A stretch of 64,000 bases of DNA from Acidovorax sp. (GCA_031277855.1 JAITLO010000008.1:248001-312000), one strand, 5' to 3'. Positions 43,827 to 54,060 are shown, counted from the first letter of the stretch. The notes: a model not told the origin generated them from the sequence alone. Made by a program: numbers and translations.

Positions 43827-45023
43827 TTAGATTACGGCAGCGATAGCCTTGCAGACGTAATCGATGTTTTTGTTGTTCAGCGCGGCCACGCACATGCGAC
43901 CGGTGTCGGTGCCATAGACACCGAATTCGGAGCGCAGGCGCACCATCTGGTCCTTGGACAGGCCAGAGTACGAGAACATGCCGATCTGGGTGGTGATGAA
44001 GCTCATGTCCTGCTGCACGCCAGCGGCTTTGAGGCCGTCGACCAGCTTTTGGCGCATGGCCTTGATGCGCACGCGCATCTCGCCCAATTCGGTTTCCCAC
44101 TGGGTGCGCAGCTCTGGGTTGTTCAACACGGCAGCCACGACGGCACCACCATGGGTGGGCGGGTTGGAGTAGTTGGTGCGGATGGCAATCTTCAGCTGCG
44201 ACAGCACGCGGGCCGCTTCTTCCTTGTCGTTGGCCACCACGGACAGGGCGCCCACGCGCTCACCGTACAGGCTGAAGCTCTTGGAGAAGGAGGTGGAGAC
44301 AAAAATGTTCAGGCCGGCGGCCACGAACTTGGCGATCACGGCGCCGTCTTCGGCGATGCCATGACCAAAGCCTTGGTAGGCCATGTCCAGGAAGGCGACC
44401 AGGCCCTTGGCCTTGACCACGGCAATGACTTGCTCCCACTGGGCGGCGGTGATGTCGTAGCCGGTGGGGTTGTGGCAGCAGGCGTGCAGCACCACGATGG
44501 TGCCGGCAGCGGCGGCATTCAGGTCGGCCAGCATGCCTTCGAAGTTGACCTTGCGGTTGGCAGCGTCGTAGTAGGTATAGGTGCCCACTTCAAAACCGGC
44601 ATTGGTGAAGATGGCGCGGTGGTTTTCCCAGCTGGGATCGGAGATCAAGACCTTGGCTGTGGGGTTGATCTTTTTCAGGAAGTCGGCGCCAATCTTCAGG
44701 CCGCCGGTGCCGCCAATGGCTTGCACGGTAGAGACGCGGCCGGACTTGACCACATCAGACTCGGCACCGAACACCAGGGCCTTGACGCCGTTGTCGTAGG
44801 CGGCAATGCCGTCGATGGGTAGATAGCCACGGGGGCTTGGCTTGTCCATCATGGCCTTTTCAGCGGCCTGAACGCACTGCAAAAGGGGCAGCTTGCCGTT
44901 ATCGTCAAAATACACGCCCACGCCCAGATTCACTTTGTTGGGGTTGCTGTCGGCGGCAAATTGATCGTTCAGGCCCAGGATGGGGTCACGGGGGGCCATC
45001 TCGACGGCGGTAAACAGAGACAT
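43827..45023 (-). CDS. Aspartate/aromatic aminotransferase (AspC/TyrB type)
   Basis: A 398-residue class I aminotransferase of the AspC/TyrB group. It begins MSLFTAVEMAPRDPILGLND and contains KVNLGVGVYFDDNGKLPLL, the cofactor block HACCHNPTG, DMAYQGFG and the Schiff-base lysine in STSFSKSFSLYGERVG. It exchanges amino groups between aspartate or aromatic amino acids and 2-oxoglutarate. Sequence alone does not settle substrate preference, so no single symbol is given. The gene is divergent from uvrB, 114 bases apart, and ends at a strong terminator. Confidence 0.93.
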   Translation of the reverse strand: MSLFTAVEMAPRDPILGLNDQFAADSNPNKVNLGVGVYFDDNGKLPLLQCVQAAEKAMMDKPSPRGYLPIDGIAAYDNGVKALVFGAESDVVKSGRVSTVQAIGGTGGLKIGADFLKKINPTAKVLISDPSWENHRAIFTNAGFEVGTYTYYDAANRKVNFEGMLADLNAAAAGTIVVLHACCHNPTGYDITAAQWEQVIAVVKAKGLVAFLDMAYQGFGHGIAEDGAVIAKFVAAGLNIFVSTSFSKSFSLYGERVGALSVVANDKEEAARVLSQLKIAIRTNYSNPPTHGGAVVAAVLNNPELRTQWETELGEMRVRIKAMRQKLVDGLKAAGVQQDMSFITTQIGMFSYSGLSKDQMVRLRSEFGVYGTDTGRMCVAALNNKNIDYVCKAIAAVI

Positions 45024-45137
45024 GAAAAGTCCTCGATGGTGGAAATGAAGCAGTGCATCCCCAAGTACTGCGGTAGTCTTGAGAATTGCCCCGCTATTTT
45101 AGCCACGGGCGGCGTCATGCGTTGAAGACATAACACC

Positions 45138-47195
45138 ATGCAAGAAGCTATAGATTCCGCGCCGCAAGGCGCTTTTGTGCATTTTCCTGATTCGCCGTTT
45201 GAGCTGTTCCAGCCCTATCCCCCTGCGGGTGATCAACCTGCGGCCATTGCCAAGCTGGTGGAAGGTGTGGAGGACGGTGAAGCCTTCCAAACCCTGCTGG
45301 GGGTGACGGGTTCGGGCAAGACCTTCACCATGGCGAATGTGATTGCCCGTCTGGGCAGGCCGGCCATTGTTTTTGCGCCCAACAAGACGCTGGCCGCGCA
45401 GCTGTACAGCGAGTTCCGCGAGTTTTTCCCCAACAACGCGGTGGAATACTTCGTCAGCTACTACGACTACTACCAGCCCGAAGCCTATGTGCCGCAGCGT
45501 GACCTGTTCATTGAAAAAGACAGTGCCATCAACGAGCACATCGAGCAGATGCGCCTGTCCTGCACCAAAAGCCTGATGGAGCGGCGCGACGTGGTCATCG
45601 TGGCTACGGTCTCGGCCATCTACGGCATTGGTGAGCCCGAGAGCTACCACCGCATGATCATGACGCTGCGTACCGGCGACCGCATCAACCAGCGCGATGT
45701 GATTGCGCAGCTGATCCGCATGCAATACCAGCGCAACGACCAGGACTTCACGCGGGGCAAGTTCCGCGTGCGCGGCGACACCATTGATGTGTTCCCGGCA
45801 GAACATTCCGAGCTGGCCATCCGCATCGAGTTGTTTGACGACGAAGTGGACAGCCTGCAGCTGTTTGACCCGCTGACAGGGCGTGTCAAACAAAGCATTC
45901 CGCGTTTTACCGTCTACCCCAGCAGCCACTACGTCACGCCGCGCGACAAGGTGTTGGCGGCCGTGGAAACCATCAAGCTGGAGCTGGCGGAGCGCCTCAA
46001 GCAACTGGTGGCCGATGGCAAGTTGGTGGAGGCGCAGCGCCTGGAGCAGCGCACGCGCTTCGACCTGGAAATGCTCAGCGAAGTAGGGCATTGCAAGGGG
46101 ATTGAGAACTACACCCGCCATCTTTCCGGTGCGGCGCCAGGCGATCCCCCCAGCACGCTGACGGACTACATGCCCAAGGACTCCATCATGTTCCTGGACG
46201 AAAGCCACCAGATGATTGGCCAGCTCAATGCCATGTACAACGGTGACCGGGCGCGCAAGACCACGCTGGTGGAATATGGTTTCCGCCTGCCTTCGGCGCT
46301 GGACAACCGTCCGCTGAAGTTTGAGGAGTTCGAGCAGCGCATGCGCCAGGTGGTGTTTGTGTCAGCCACGCCTGCCGACTATGAGAAAACGCATTCGGGC
46401 CAGGTGGTGGACCAGGTGGTGCGCCCCACGGGCCTGGTGGACCCCGAGATCGAGGTGCGGCCCGCGACCCATCAGGTGGATGATGTGTTGCAGGAAATCC
46501 GCAAGCGGGTGGAGCAAGAAGAGCGTGTGCTGATCACCACGCTGACCAAGCGCATGGCAGAGCAGCTGACCGACTACCTAACCGACAACGGTGTCAAGGT
46601 GCGCTATCTCCACTCGGATGTGGATACCGTGGAGCGTGTGGAAATCATCCGAGACCTGCGCTTGGGCGCATTCGATGTGTTGGTCGGCATCAATTTGCTA
46701 CGTGAGGGCTTGGACATTCCCGAGGTCTCGCTGGTGGCCATTTTGGACGCCGACAAGGAGGGCTTCTTGCGCGCGGAGCGCAGCCTGATCCAGACCATTG
46801 GTCGTGCTGCGCGGAATCTGCATGGCAAAGCCATTTTGTATGCCGACCGTATCACCGACTCCATGCGTCGGGCCATGGACGAGACCGAGCGTCGCAGGGT
46901 CAAGCAAATTGCCTATAACGAAGAAAATGGGGTTGTTCCTCAGGCAATTGTCAAGAGGGTGAAAGACCTGATTGATGGGGTCTATAGCGAGAAAAGTGGC
47001 AAGGAGGCGAGGCAGCTGGAAGTGCGTCAGCGTCAAGTGGAAGAAGTTCAGGAACTTTCGGAAAAGGAAGTTGCCAAAGAAATCAAGCGTCTCGAGAAGG
47101 AGATGCTGGAGTTCGCGCGCAACCTGGAATTCGAACAGGCCGCCCGTGCGCGCGATCAGTTGGCTGCGTTGAAAGCGCGGATGTTGGGTGTCTAG
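45138..47195 (+). CDS. uvrB: Excinuclease ABC subunit UvrB
   Basis: A 685-residue DNA-damage recognition helicase of the UvrABC system. Walker A is GVTGSGKT (55-62). The beta-hairpin region [12 protein letters not shown], the motif FLDESH, the helicase motif [22 protein letters not shown] split at about residues 520-542, and the C-terminal UvrC-binding coiled coil ([21 protein letters not shown]) are all present. Length is typical. In many bacteria uvrB is LexA-controlled; I did not find a CTGT-N8-ACAG box in the 114-base divergent gap. No terminator was seen downstream. Confidence 0.97.
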   Translation: MQEAIDSAPQGAFVHFPDSPFELFQPYPPAGDQPAAIAKLVEGVEDGEAFQTLLGVTGSGKTFTMANVIARLGRPAIVFAPNKTLAAQLYSEFREFFPNNAVEYFVSYYDYYQPEAYVPQRDLFIEKDSAINEHIEQMRLSCTKSLMERRDVVIVATVSAIYGIGEPESYHRMIMTLRTGDRINQRDVIAQLIRMQYQRNDQDFTRGKFRVRGDTIDVFPAEHSELAIRIELFDDEVDSLQLFDPLTGRVKQSIPRFTVYPSSHYVTPRDKVLAAVETIKLELAERLKQLVADGKLVEAQRLEQRTRFDLEMLSEVGHCKGIENYTRHLSGAAPGDPPSTLTDYMPKDSIMFLDESHQMIGQLNAMYNGDRARKTTLVEYGFRLPSALDNRPLKFEEFEQRMRQVVFVSATPADYEKTHSGQVVDQVVRPTGLVDPEIEVRPATHQVDDVLQEIRKRVEQEERVLITTLTKRMAEQLTDYLTDNGVKVRYLHSDVDTVERVEIIRDLRLGAFDVLVGINLLREGLDIPEVSLVAILDADKEGFLRAERSLIQTIGRAARNLHGKAILYADRITDSMRRAMDETERRRVKQIAYNEENGVVPQAIVKRVKDLIDGVYSEKSGKEARQLEVRQRQVEEVQELSEKEVAKEIKRLEKEMLEFARNLEFEQAARARDQLAALKARMLGV

Positions 47196-47271
47196 AGTGA
47201 CCGTTTTTCGAGGAGGAACGGCGGGGGCTATTGGCTTTCGCTATGCCTGCAAGCGACAAAACTCATGGTAT

Positions 47272-47312
47272 CCGACAAATTTGATGGGGTTTATGTTATA
47301 CTCGGGTCAAAT
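47272..47312 (+). promoter_or_regulatory. Probable iscR promoter with an IscR-like half-site
   Basis: TATACT (47297-47302) is a good -10 hexamer in an AT-rich stretch. CCGACA (47272) is a weak -35 with 19-base spacing. ACTCGGGTCAA (47300-47310) resembles half of the type 1 IscR operator (E. coli iscR carries ACTCGGG at the same place). This would fit autorepression by holo-IscR. A 150-base leader follows before the start codon. Confidence 0.45.
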
Positions 47313-47451
47313 ACTCAACAACAAAACACTTCGAAACAAAGAAGGGCTCTGAACCTTTGTTAAGGCCGGAGTAAGGGCGGAGACGGTGTCGGACAAGCCT
47401 CTGCTGTGCCGACGTTTCTGTAACCAACAAGCCTGATAGAAGGAGCTCGCG

Positions 47452-47988
47452 ATGCGTCTCACCACCAAAGGCCGCTTTGCGGTCACCGCCATGATTGACC
47501 TGGCCCTGCGCCAGAACAACGGTCCCGTGACTCTGGCGGCCATCAGCCAGCGCCAGCAAATTTCGCTGTCCTACCTGGAGCAGCTGTTTGGCAAGCTGCG
47601 CCGCCATGAACTGGTGGAATCCACCCGTGGCCCCGGTGGCGGCTACACCCTGGCCCGCAAGGCCGCAGACATCACCGTGGCGGACATCATCGTCTCGGTG
47701 GATGAACCCATTGATGCCACCCAATGTGGTGGCAAGGAAAACTGCCTGGGCGAGGCGGGTCGCTGCATGACCCACGAGCTGTGGGCTGCTTTGAACCAAC
47801 GCATGGTCGAATTCCTCGACTCCGTCACGCTGCAAAAGCTGGTGGACGAGCAAATCGCCAAGGGCGTACAGATCGAAGACAAGCCTGTGGTGCGTCGCGC
47901 CATCTCGACAGCCCCTGTGGTCAAGCCCATCCGCGTGAACGCACCCAACTCGGTGTTCGCACTGGGTAACGCCTTCGCCAAATCCTGA
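47452..47988 (+). CDS. iscR: Iron-sulfur cluster regulator IscR
   Basis: A 178-residue Rrf2-family repressor of the isc operon. It starts MRLTTKGRFAVTAMIDLALR and has the winged helix ISLSYLEQLFGKLR. The [2Fe-2S] ligands align with Cys92, Cys98, Cys105 and His108 (E. coli 92/98/104/107, with one inserted residue). GAAGGAG lies eight bases before the ATG. It is the first gene of iscRSUA-hscBA-fdx. A C-terminal extension of about 20 residues carries VRRAISTAPVVKPIRV and is poorly conserved. Confidence 0.96.
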   Translation: MRLTTKGRFAVTAMIDLALRQNNGPVTLAAISQRQQISLSYLEQLFGKLRRHELVESTRGPGGGYTLARKAADITVADIIVSVDEPIDATQCGGKENCLGEAGRCMTHELWAALNQRMVEFLDSVTLQKLVDEQIAKGVQIEDKPVVRRAISTAPVVKPIRVNAPNSVFALGNAFAKS

Positions 47989-48094
47989 TGCCAGCAGCCT
48001 AGGCCGGTGATGTGCCGGCCGCTTCGTCTGCAAAGCAGTTTTTTTCGGCACTTCCGGCATTGTTATTTGCCAGCCTGATTTCATAGAGCCAGCC

Positions 48095-49315
48095 ATGGAC
48101 ATGACCCCGCATTTCCCCATCTATCTCGACTACGGCGCAACCACGCCCGTGGATCCGCGCGTTGTCGACGCGATGATCCCCTGGCTGCGTGAACATTTCG
48201 GCAACGCTGCCTCGCGCAGCCATGCCTGGGGTTGGGAAGCGGAAGAGGCGGTGGAAAATGCCCGCAAACAAGTGGCTGATCTGATTGGCGCTGACCCGCG
48301 TGAAATCGTCTGGACCAGCGGCGCGACCGAATCCATCAACCTGGCCATCAAGGGTGCCGCCCAGTTCTACAAGGGCAAGGGCAAACACCTGATCACCCTC
48401 AAGACCGAGCACAAGGCTGTGCTGGACACCATGCGCGAGCTGGAGCGTCAGGGCTTTGAGGTCACCTATATGGACGTCAAGGAAGACGGTCTGCTCGACC
48501 TCGAGGCCTTCAAGGCAGCCCTGCGTCCCGACACCATTTTGGTGAGCGTGCTGTTCGTGAACAACGAAATCGGTGTGATCCAGGACATTCCCGCCATTGG
48601 CGCCACCTGCCGCGAAAAAGGCATTTTGTTCCATGTGGATGCTGCGCAGGCCACGGGCCGCGTCGAGATCGACATGGCGAACATGCCCATCGACCTGATG
48701 AGCATGACCGCACACAAGACCTACGGCCCCAAGGGCGTGGGTGCCTTGTATGTGCGCCGTAAGCCCCGCGTGCGCCTGGAAGCGCAAATGCACGGTGGTG
48801 GCCACGAGCGCGGCATGCGTTCCGGCACGCTGCCTACCCACCAGATCGTTGGCATGGGTGAGGCATTCCGCATTGCCAAGGAAGACATGGTCAAGGACCT
48901 GGCCCATGCCAAGCGCCTGCAGCAGCGCCTGCTGGACGGCCTCAAGGACATCGAACAGGTGTTTGTGAACGGCAGCCTGGAGCGCCGCGTGCCCCAGAAC
49001 CTGAACATCAGCTTCAACTTCGTCGAAGGCGAGTCGCTGATCATGGGCATCAAGGGTCTGGCAGTTTCCTCGGGTTCGGCCTGCACTTCGGCCAGCCTGG
49101 AGCCCAGCTATGTGCTGCGTGCCCTGGGTCGCAGCGATGAGCTGGCACACAGCTCGCTGCGCATGACGATTGGCCGCTTCACCACCGAAGAAGAAATCGA
49201 TTACGCCATCAGCTCCATCCGCACCAATGTGGAGAAGCTGCGTGCGCTCAGTCCCCTGTGGGAAATGTACCAAGATGGTGTGGATCTGAGCACCATCCAA
49301 TGGGCCGCGCACTGA
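48095..49315 (+). CDS. iscS: Cysteine desulfurase IscS
   Basis: A 406-residue PLP enzyme that takes sulfur from cysteine and passes it to IscU and other acceptors such as tRNA-thiolation enzymes. It has [35 protein letters not shown], the Schiff-base lysine in [10 protein letters not shown] and the persulfide Cys330 in [14 protein letters not shown] flexible C-terminal tail ([18 protein letters not shown]) matches the IscU-binding end. It begins [13 protein letters not shown], 106 bases after iscR. Confidence 0.97.
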   Translation: MDMTPHFPIYLDYGATTPVDPRVVDAMIPWLREHFGNAASRSHAWGWEAEEAVENARKQVADLIGADPREIVWTSGATESINLAIKGAAQFYKGKGKHLITLKTEHKAVLDTMRELERQGFEVTYMDVKEDGLLDLEAFKAALRPDTILVSVLFVNNEIGVIQDIPAIGATCREKGILFHVDAAQATGRVEIDMANMPIDLMSMTAHKTYGPKGVGALYVRRKPRVRLEAQMHGGGHERGMRSGTLPTHQIVGMGEAFRIAKEDMVKDLAHAKRLQQRLLDGLKDIEQVFVNGSLERRVPQNLNISFNFVEGESLIMGIKGLAVSSGSACTSASLEPSYVLRALGRSDELAHSSLRMTIGRFTTEEEIDYAISSIRTNVEKLRALSPLWEMYQDGVDLSTIQWAAH

Positions 49316-49377
49316 TGTGCATGCGTGCACAGCAACAACGGCGCAGCAAGCAATACGGAAAGTGAAGAGGTAGACAC

Positions 49378-49776
49378 ATGGCTTACTCTGAAAAAGTTAT
49401 CGACCACTATGAAAACCCCCGCAACGTCGGCTCTTTCGACAAGGGGGACGATTCTGTGGGCACCGGCATGGTGGGTGCTCCCGCCTGCGGCGACGTGATG
49501 AAGCTGCAGATCAAGGTCAACCCCAGCACGGGCGTGATCGAAGACGCACGCTTCAAGACCTATGGCTGTGGCTCGGCCATTGCTTCTTCGTCGCTGGTGA
49601 CGGAGTGGGTCAAAGGCAAGACGCTGGACGAAGCCGCTGCGCTGAAAAACAGCCAGATCGCCGAAGAGCTGGCCCTGCCTCCCGTCAAGGTGCATTGCTC
49701 CATCCTGGCGGAAGACGCCATCAAGGCGGCAGTCAACGACTACCGCACCAAGCACACCGCCGCTGCGGAAGCCTGA
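49378..49776 (+). CDS. iscU: Iron-sulfur scaffold protein IscU
   Basis: A 132-residue scaffold on which [2Fe-2S] and [4Fe-4S] clusters assemble. Cluster ligands Cys37, Cys64 and Cys107 and the dynamic Asp39 are all present. The HscA-recognition motif LPPVK is at residues 100-104. It starts [20 protein letters not shown], 62 bases after iscS, with AGAGG upstream. A complete, standard family member. Confidence 0.97.
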   Translation: MAYSEKVIDHYENPRNVGSFDKGDDSVGTGMVGAPACGDVMKLQIKVNPSTGVIEDARFKTYGCGSAIASSSLVTEWVKGKTLDEAAALKNSQIAEELALPPVKVHCSILAEDAIKAAVNDYRTKHTAAAEA

Positions 49777-49781
49777 AGCAA

Positions 49782-50105
49782 ATGGCCATCACTCTGACTG
49801 AAGCCGCTGCCCGCCACGTCAGTCGCTATCTGACGCGACGCGGCAAGGGTGTTGGCGTGCGCCTGGGGGTCAAGACCACAGGGTGCTCGGGCCTGGCCTA
49901 CAAGCTGGAATATGTGGACGAGGTGGAGCCCGAAGACCAGGTGTTCGACAGCCATGGTGTGAAGGTCTTGATCGACCCCAAGAGCCTGGCCTATCTGGAT
50001 GGCACCGAACTGGACTTTGTGCGTGAAGGTCTGAACGAAGGCTTCAAGTTTCACAACCCCAACGAGCGTGACCGTTGTGGCTGTGGCGAAAGTTTTCGTA
50101 TCTAA
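49782..50105 (+). CDS. iscA: A-type iron-sulfur carrier IscA
   Basis: A 107-residue carrier that hands clusters, or iron, from IscU to target apoproteins. The three conserved cysteines are Cys35 (TTGCSG), Cys99 and Cys101 (RCGCGESF). The start ATG lies five bases after the iscU stop, so translation is coupled. Two hairpins and a terminator-like T run follow before hscB. Confidence 0.96.
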   Translation: MAITLTEAAARHVSRYLTRRGKGVGVRLGVKTTGCSGLAYKLEYVDEVEPEDQVFDSHGVKVLIDPKSLAYLDGTELDFVREGLNEGFKFHNPNERDRCGCGESFRI

Positions 50106-50110
50106 CGTCT

Positions 50111-50175
50111 GGCAGTTCCTTGCGGAACTGCCTTTAGCAAGAACCGCCATCGCACCCGTGCTGGCGGTTTTTTAT
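50111..50175 (+). terminator. Tandem hairpins between iscA and hscB
   Basis: The first hairpin is GGCAGTTCC (50111-50119) with GGAACTGCC (50124-50132) and a short T3. The second is AACCGCCA (50142-50149) with TGGCGGTT (50162-50169), followed by TTTTATT, a standard rho-independent layout that ends five bases before the hscB ATG. It probably lowers expression of hscBA-fdx relative to iscRSUA. Confidence 0.75.
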
Positions 50176-50179
50176 TGAC

Positions 50180-50698
50180 ATGAATCTGCAGTCTGACGAT
50201 TTCGAATTGATGGGTCTGCCGCGCCAGTTTGCGCTGGATAGGGCGCAGCTGGATGAGCGCTGGAAGGCAATGCAAAAACAGGCCCACCCAGACCGTTTTG
50301 CGGCCGAAGGCGGGGTGGCCCAGCGCGTGGCCATGCAATGGTCTGTGCGCATCAACGAGGCCTACCAGCGCCTGAAGCATCCACTCAAGCGTGCAGCCTA
50401 TCTGTGCGAGTTGTATGGCGCTCCGTTGCGGGCCGAAGACAACACCGCCATGCCGGCTGCCTTTTTGATGCAGCAGATGGAGTGGCGTGAGGCGTTAGAA
50501 GAAGCCGCCAGCGTGGCCGATGTGGATGCGTTGGAGCGCGAGGTCATGTCCGAGCGACGCGACATGCTGCAGCAATGCGAGCAACTGCTGGGTTCGGCAG
50601 AAGGTGCGCAAGCTGCGGCGCAAGTAGTGAGAGCCCTCATGTTTGTTGAGCGCTTTGTCCAGGACGTCGATCAGCGGCGCGAGCAACTGGGACAATAA
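50180..50698 (+). CDS. hscB: Co-chaperone HscB (Hsc20)
   Basis: A 172-residue J-type co-chaperone that delivers IscU to HscA and stimulates its ATPase. The HPD motif is His36-Pro37-Asp38 in KQAHPDRFA. The C-terminal three-helix IscU-binding domain carries PAAFLMQQMEWREALEEA. The ATG at 50180 sits directly behind a terminator T run and has no visible Shine-Dalgarno sequence, so translation may be weak or conditional. An 81-bp inverted-repeat element begins right after the stop. Confidence 0.94.
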   Translation: MNLQSDDFELMGLPRQFALDRAQLDERWKAMQKQAHPDRFAAEGGVAQRVAMQWSVRINEAYQRLKHPLKRAAYLCELYGAPLRAEDNTAMPAAFLMQQMEWREALEEAASVADVDALEREVMSERRDMLQQCEQLLGSAEGAQAAAQVVRALMFVERFVQDVDQRREQLGQ

Positions 50699-50787
50699 CT
50701 CACGACTTACGCAAATTCGGTTAAGGCAAGTGCTTCGCCTTAGGGCACAAGCCATGCTCCATCCTGGTTTGCGTAAGTCCTATAACT
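50695..50787. mobile_element. MITE-like element between hscB and hscA
   Basis: GACTTACGCAAA (50704-50715) and TTTGCGTAAGTC (50768-50779) are perfect 12-bp terminal inverted repeats. The unit is about 81 bp (50701-50781) and is flanked by identical 6-bp copies of ATAACT (50695-50700 and 50782-50787), as a target-site duplication would be. An inner hairpin AAGGC...GCCTT is also present. The left flank overlaps the hscB stop codon. No transposase is encoded, so mobilisation would need one in trans. Confidence 0.65.
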
Positions 50788-50901
50788 TTTTCCCGATGTC
50801 AATTTCAGAGGGCGCACACCACAGCTGCTTGCAGCAGCGTGCACAGCGCCTTCTTAACGGCCTGCATGCAAAAGCGGCAGGTCTTGTGAGTGCGAAAAGT
50901 C

Positions 50902-52770
50902 ATGGCCTTATTGCAAATTTCAGAGCCCGGTCAGTCCCCTGATCCCCACCAGCGCCGGATTGCCGTGGGTATCGATCTGGGGACCACCCACTCGCTGGTG
51001 GCCGCCGTGCGCAATGGCGTGGCCGAATGTCTGCCCGATGACCAAGGCCAGCTGTTGCTGCCCTCGGTGGTGCGTTATCTGCCCGATGGCAAACGCCAGA
51101 TCGGCTATGACGCGCGGGGTCACGAGGTGGAGGATGCCGCCAACACCATCGTCTCCGTCAAGCGTTTAATGGGCCGTGCACTGGCGGACATTGCCAATGC
51201 GGCGCAACTGCCCTATACGCTGACACAACCTGCAGAGCAGGGCATGGTGTCGCTGCTCACACGTGCTGGCGCCAAGAGTCCGGTGGAGATCAGCGCCGAA
51301 ATCCTGGCCACGCTGCGCTACCGTGCAGAAGACAGTTTTGACGACGACCTGTATGGCGCCGTCATCACCGTGCCCGCTTATTTCGACGATGCCCAGCGCC
51401 AGGCCACCAAGGATGCGGCCCAACTGGCTGGCATCCATTTGCTGCGCCTGATCAACGAGCCCACGGCCGCCGCGATTGCCTACGGCCTGGACAATGCCAG
51501 CGAAGGCGTTTATGCCGTCTACGACCTGGGTGGCGGCACGTTTGACATCTCCATCCTGCGCCTGACGCAAGGGGTGTTCGAGGTGATTGCCACCGGCGGT
51601 GATTCGGCTTTGGGTGGCGACGACTACGACGCCGCACTGGCGCAATGGGTGTTGCAGCAAGCCGGTGCAGAAGCTTCCACGGCAGAAGACCGTGCTGCTG
51701 TGCGCGTGGCTGCCAAGCAGTGCAAGCAGGCCTTGACCGACAGCGAGAGCGCCAGTTTCAGCGCCCAGCTGAGCAGTGGCGTTCCACTGCAGCAGACCGT
51801 GCGCCGTGCCGACTTTGAAGCCGCGACTGCAGCGCTGACCCAACGCTCGCTGGCCGCCGTGCGCCGCGCCTTGCGCGATGCTGACCTGTCGGTTGACGAG
51901 GTGCAGGGCGTGGTCATGGTGGGTGGCTCCACCCGCATGCCCCAGGTGCAGCGCGCCGTGGGCGACTACTTTGGCACCGCACCGCTGACCAATCTCAACC
52001 CCGATGAAGTGGTGGCCTTGGGCGCTGCCATCCAGGCCAACCAGCTGGCGGGCAATAGCGCTGCAGGCGATCTGCTGCTGCTGGATGTGATTCCGCTGTC
52101 GCTGGGTGTGGAAACCATGGGCGGTCTGGTGGAGCGCATCGTGGCGCGCAATGAAACCATTCCCTCGGCCCGGGCCCAGGACTTCACCACCTACAAGGAC
52201 GGGCAGACCGCCATGGCCATCCATGTGGTCCAGGGCGAGCGCGATCTGGTGGCGGACTGCCGCAGCCTGGCGCGCTTTGAGCTGCGTGGCATTCCCCCCA
52301 TGGCGGCCGGGGCGGCGCGTATTCGCGTCACCTTCACGGTCGACGCCGATGGCCTGCTGTCCGTGAGTGCCAAGGAGCAGGTCAGCGGCGTGGAGGCGCA
52401 CATCGACGTCAAGCCATCCTATGGCCTGTCGGATGCCCAGATTGCGCAAATGCTGCAAGACGGCTTTGACACTGCCGAGCAAGACATACAGGCCCGCGCT
52501 TTGGTGGAAGCCCGTGTGGACGCAGATCGCATGGTGCTGGCCACGCAAAGCGCGCTGGATGCCGATGGCGATTTGCTGCAGCCTGCGCAGCGTGCCGAGA
52601 TTGATGCCCTGATGCACAAGCTCAAGCAGATGCAGAGCGCGAGCAATGCTGCCGAAATCGAAGCGGCTACCCAAGCCTTGGCCAAGGGCACGGAGGCCTT
52701 TGCAGCCGAGCGCATGAACCGCGGCATCCGCGAGGCGCTGGCCGGCAAGAACGTGCAATCCATTTCCTGA
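50902..52770 (+). CDS. hscA: Fe-S cluster assembly chaperone HscA
   Basis: A 622-residue specialised Hsp70 that works with HscB on IscU. ATPase blocks are [28 protein letters not shown] and [12 protein letters not shown]. The substrate domain has [16 protein letters not shown]. The ATG at 50902 ([13 protein letters not shown]) is the usual HscA start; an in-frame GTG at 50890 adds four residues. The 203-base gap from hscB is unusually long and is occupied by the MITE-like element plus about 110 bases without a gene. Confidence 0.96.
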   Translation: MALLQISEPGQSPDPHQRRIAVGIDLGTTHSLVAAVRNGVAECLPDDQGQLLLPSVVRYLPDGKRQIGYDARGHEVEDAANTIVSVKRLMGRALADIANAAQLPYTLTQPAEQGMVSLLTRAGAKSPVEISAEILATLRYRAEDSFDDDLYGAVITVPAYFDDAQRQATKDAAQLAGIHLLRLINEPTAAAIAYGLDNASEGVYAVYDLGGGTFDISILRLTQGVFEVIATGGDSALGGDDYDAALAQWVLQQAGAEASTAEDRAAVRVAAKQCKQALTDSESASFSAQLSSGVPLQQTVRRADFEAATAALTQRSLAAVRRALRDADLSVDEVQGVVMVGGSTRMPQVQRAVGDYFGTAPLTNLNPDEVVALGAAIQANQLAGNSAAGDLLLLDVIPLSLGVETMGGLVERIVARNETIPSARAQDFTTYKDGQTAMAIHVVQGERDLVADCRSLARFELRGIPPMAAGAARIRVTFTVDADGLLSVSAKEQVSGVEAHIDVKPSYGLSDAQIAQMLQDGFDTAEQDIQARALVEARVDADRMVLATQSALDADGDLLQPAQRAEIDALMHKLKQMQSASNAAEIEAATQALAKGTEAFAAERMNRGIREALAGKNVQSIS

Positions 52771-52781
52771 ACGATGAACCC

Positions 52782-53120
52782 ATGCCAGTAATCAAGATTC
52801 TTCCCCACCCCGAATACTGTCCCCAGGGCGCACAAGTGAAGGCGCCTGCAGGTACCTCCATCTGCGAAGCCTTGCTGGACAACGGCATCCACATTGAGCA
52901 TGCCTGCGATATGAGCCGTGCCTGCACCACCTGCCACGTCATCGTGCGCGAAGGCCTGAATTCGCTCAACGAAGCCGAGGAAGAAGAGGAAGACCTGCTG
53001 GACCGCGCCTGGGGCCTGGAGCCGCAATCGCGCCTGTCCTGCCAGGCTATATTGGCCCAGGAAGACGTGACGGTGGAGATTCCCAAATACTCCATCAACC
53101 ACGCAAAAGAAAACCATTGA
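52782..53120 (+). CDS. fdx: Isc-type [2Fe-2S] ferredoxin
   Basis: A 112-residue adrenodoxin-type ferredoxin that supplies electrons for cluster assembly. Cluster ligands are Cys42, Cys48, Cys51 and Cys87 (ACDMSRACTTC, SCQAI). A Glu-rich acidic stretch (NEAEEEEEDLLDRAW) is the partner-binding face. It follows hscA by 11 bases and is the last gene of the operon; iscX is not seen. The stop codon runs straight into copy B of the GC-rich post-stop repeat. Confidence 0.96.
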   Translation: MPVIKILPHPEYCPQGAQVKAPAGTSICEALLDNGIHIEHACDMSRACTTCHVIVREGLNSLNEAEEEEEDLLDRAWGLEPQSRLSCQAILAQEDVTVEIPKYSINHAKENH

Positions 53121-53230
53121 GACACCCCCCTGAGTCGCCTGCGGCGCCTTCCCCCCGCTCTTCGCGAGCTGCGCTCGCGGGCAGGGGGACGCTGCCAGCG
53201 CGGCGGGGCGGCCCTTGCGCGGCAGCCCTG
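53121..53230 (+). repeat. GC-rich post-stop repeat, copy B
   Basis: This starts right after the fdx stop with CCCCCCTGAGTCGCC, contains GGCGGCGCC-type hairpins and GCGAGCTGCGCTCGC, then GGGGGACGCTGCCAGCGCGG, GCGGGGCGGCCCTTGCGCGG. The second half matches copy C closely; the first half matches copies A and C in its CCCCCTGAG start. Confidence 0.7.
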
Positions 53231-53303
53231 GTATGAGGCGGTGCCGGTTTGATGCGCCGTCTAATGTGATACGGCTTGGCGCTAGGCGCCATGGAGGATT
53301 GCG

Positions 53304-54032
53304 ATGTCAAGGCTGATTGTTTTAGATACGGAAACCACAGGTTTGTCGGCGGTCGATGGTGACCGCATCGTGGAGCTGGGCTGTGTGGAGCTGGTGAACC
53401 GCAAGCTCACGGGCAACAATCTGCACCTGTATTTCAACCCCGAGCGTGACAGCCATGAAGAGGCTTTGCGGGTGCACGGTCTGACCACCGAGTTCCTCAG
53501 CGACAAGCCCAAGTTCGGCGAGAAGGCCCAGGACATCCTGGCGTATTTGCAGGGGGCGGATGAGCTCATCATCCACAACGCGCCGTTTGACGTGGGCTTT
53601 TTGAACAAGGAGTTCCAGCGCCTGGGGCTGTCGCCGCTCAAAACCTACGTCAATGCCATCACCGACTCCCTGGCCATGGCCAAGGAGCTGTTCCCGGGCA
53701 AGCGCAACTCGCTGGATGCGCTGTGCGATCGCCTGGAAGTGGACAACAGCGGCCGTACCTTGCACGGCGCTTTGCTGGATGCCGAGCTGCTGGCCGATGT
53801 CTACATCAATATGACGCGGGGTCAGGACGCGCTGTTGATGAGTGAAGACGATGGGGCGGCCGATGCCGGTGCGGCCACGATGCAGCAGCATGCCAAGGTG
53901 GATTTGCGCAGCATTCGCCTGCCGGTGTTGCAGGCCAGCGAGCATGAGCTGGCGGCGCATGAAAAAGTGCTGACCGAGCTCGACAAGTCCAGCGACGGCA
54001 AAACCATCTGGCGTACTGCACAGGCAGCCTAA
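53304..54032 (+). CDS. dnaQ: DNA polymerase III subunit epsilon DnaQ
   Basis: A 242-residue 3'-5' proofreading exonuclease. ExoI is DTETTG with Asp8 and Glu10. ExoII lies around HNAPFDVGF. ExoIII is LHGALLDAELLADVY, with the catalytic His and Asp. The C-terminal quarter (about 185-242) is the alpha-subunit-binding tail. The ATG at 53304 follows GGAGG by about 7 bases. rnhA, its usual divergent partner in E. coli, is absent. A long palindromic element lies 29 bases past the stop. Confidence 0.95.
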   Translation: MSRLIVLDTETTGLSAVDGDRIVELGCVELVNRKLTGNNLHLYFNPERDSHEEALRVHGLTTEFLSDKPKFGEKAQDILAYLQGADELIIHNAPFDVGFLNKEFQRLGLSPLKTYVNAITDSLAMAKELFPGKRNSLDALCDRLEVDNSGRTLHGALLDAELLADVYINMTRGQDALLMSEDDGAADAGAATMQQHAKVDLRSIRLPVLQASEHELAAHEKVLTELDKSSDGKTIWRTAQAA

Positions 54033-54060
54033 GGCTCTTTCAACGTCAATCGTTTGGAGG

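Noticed and set aside
45024-45137. LexA box upstream of uvrB
   Set aside because: No CTGT-N8-ACAG pattern was found in the gap on either strand.
50643-50942. Small plus-strand frame across the hscB-hscA gap
   Set aside because: It starts inside hscB in another frame, crosses the inverted-repeat element and enters hscA; no protein character.
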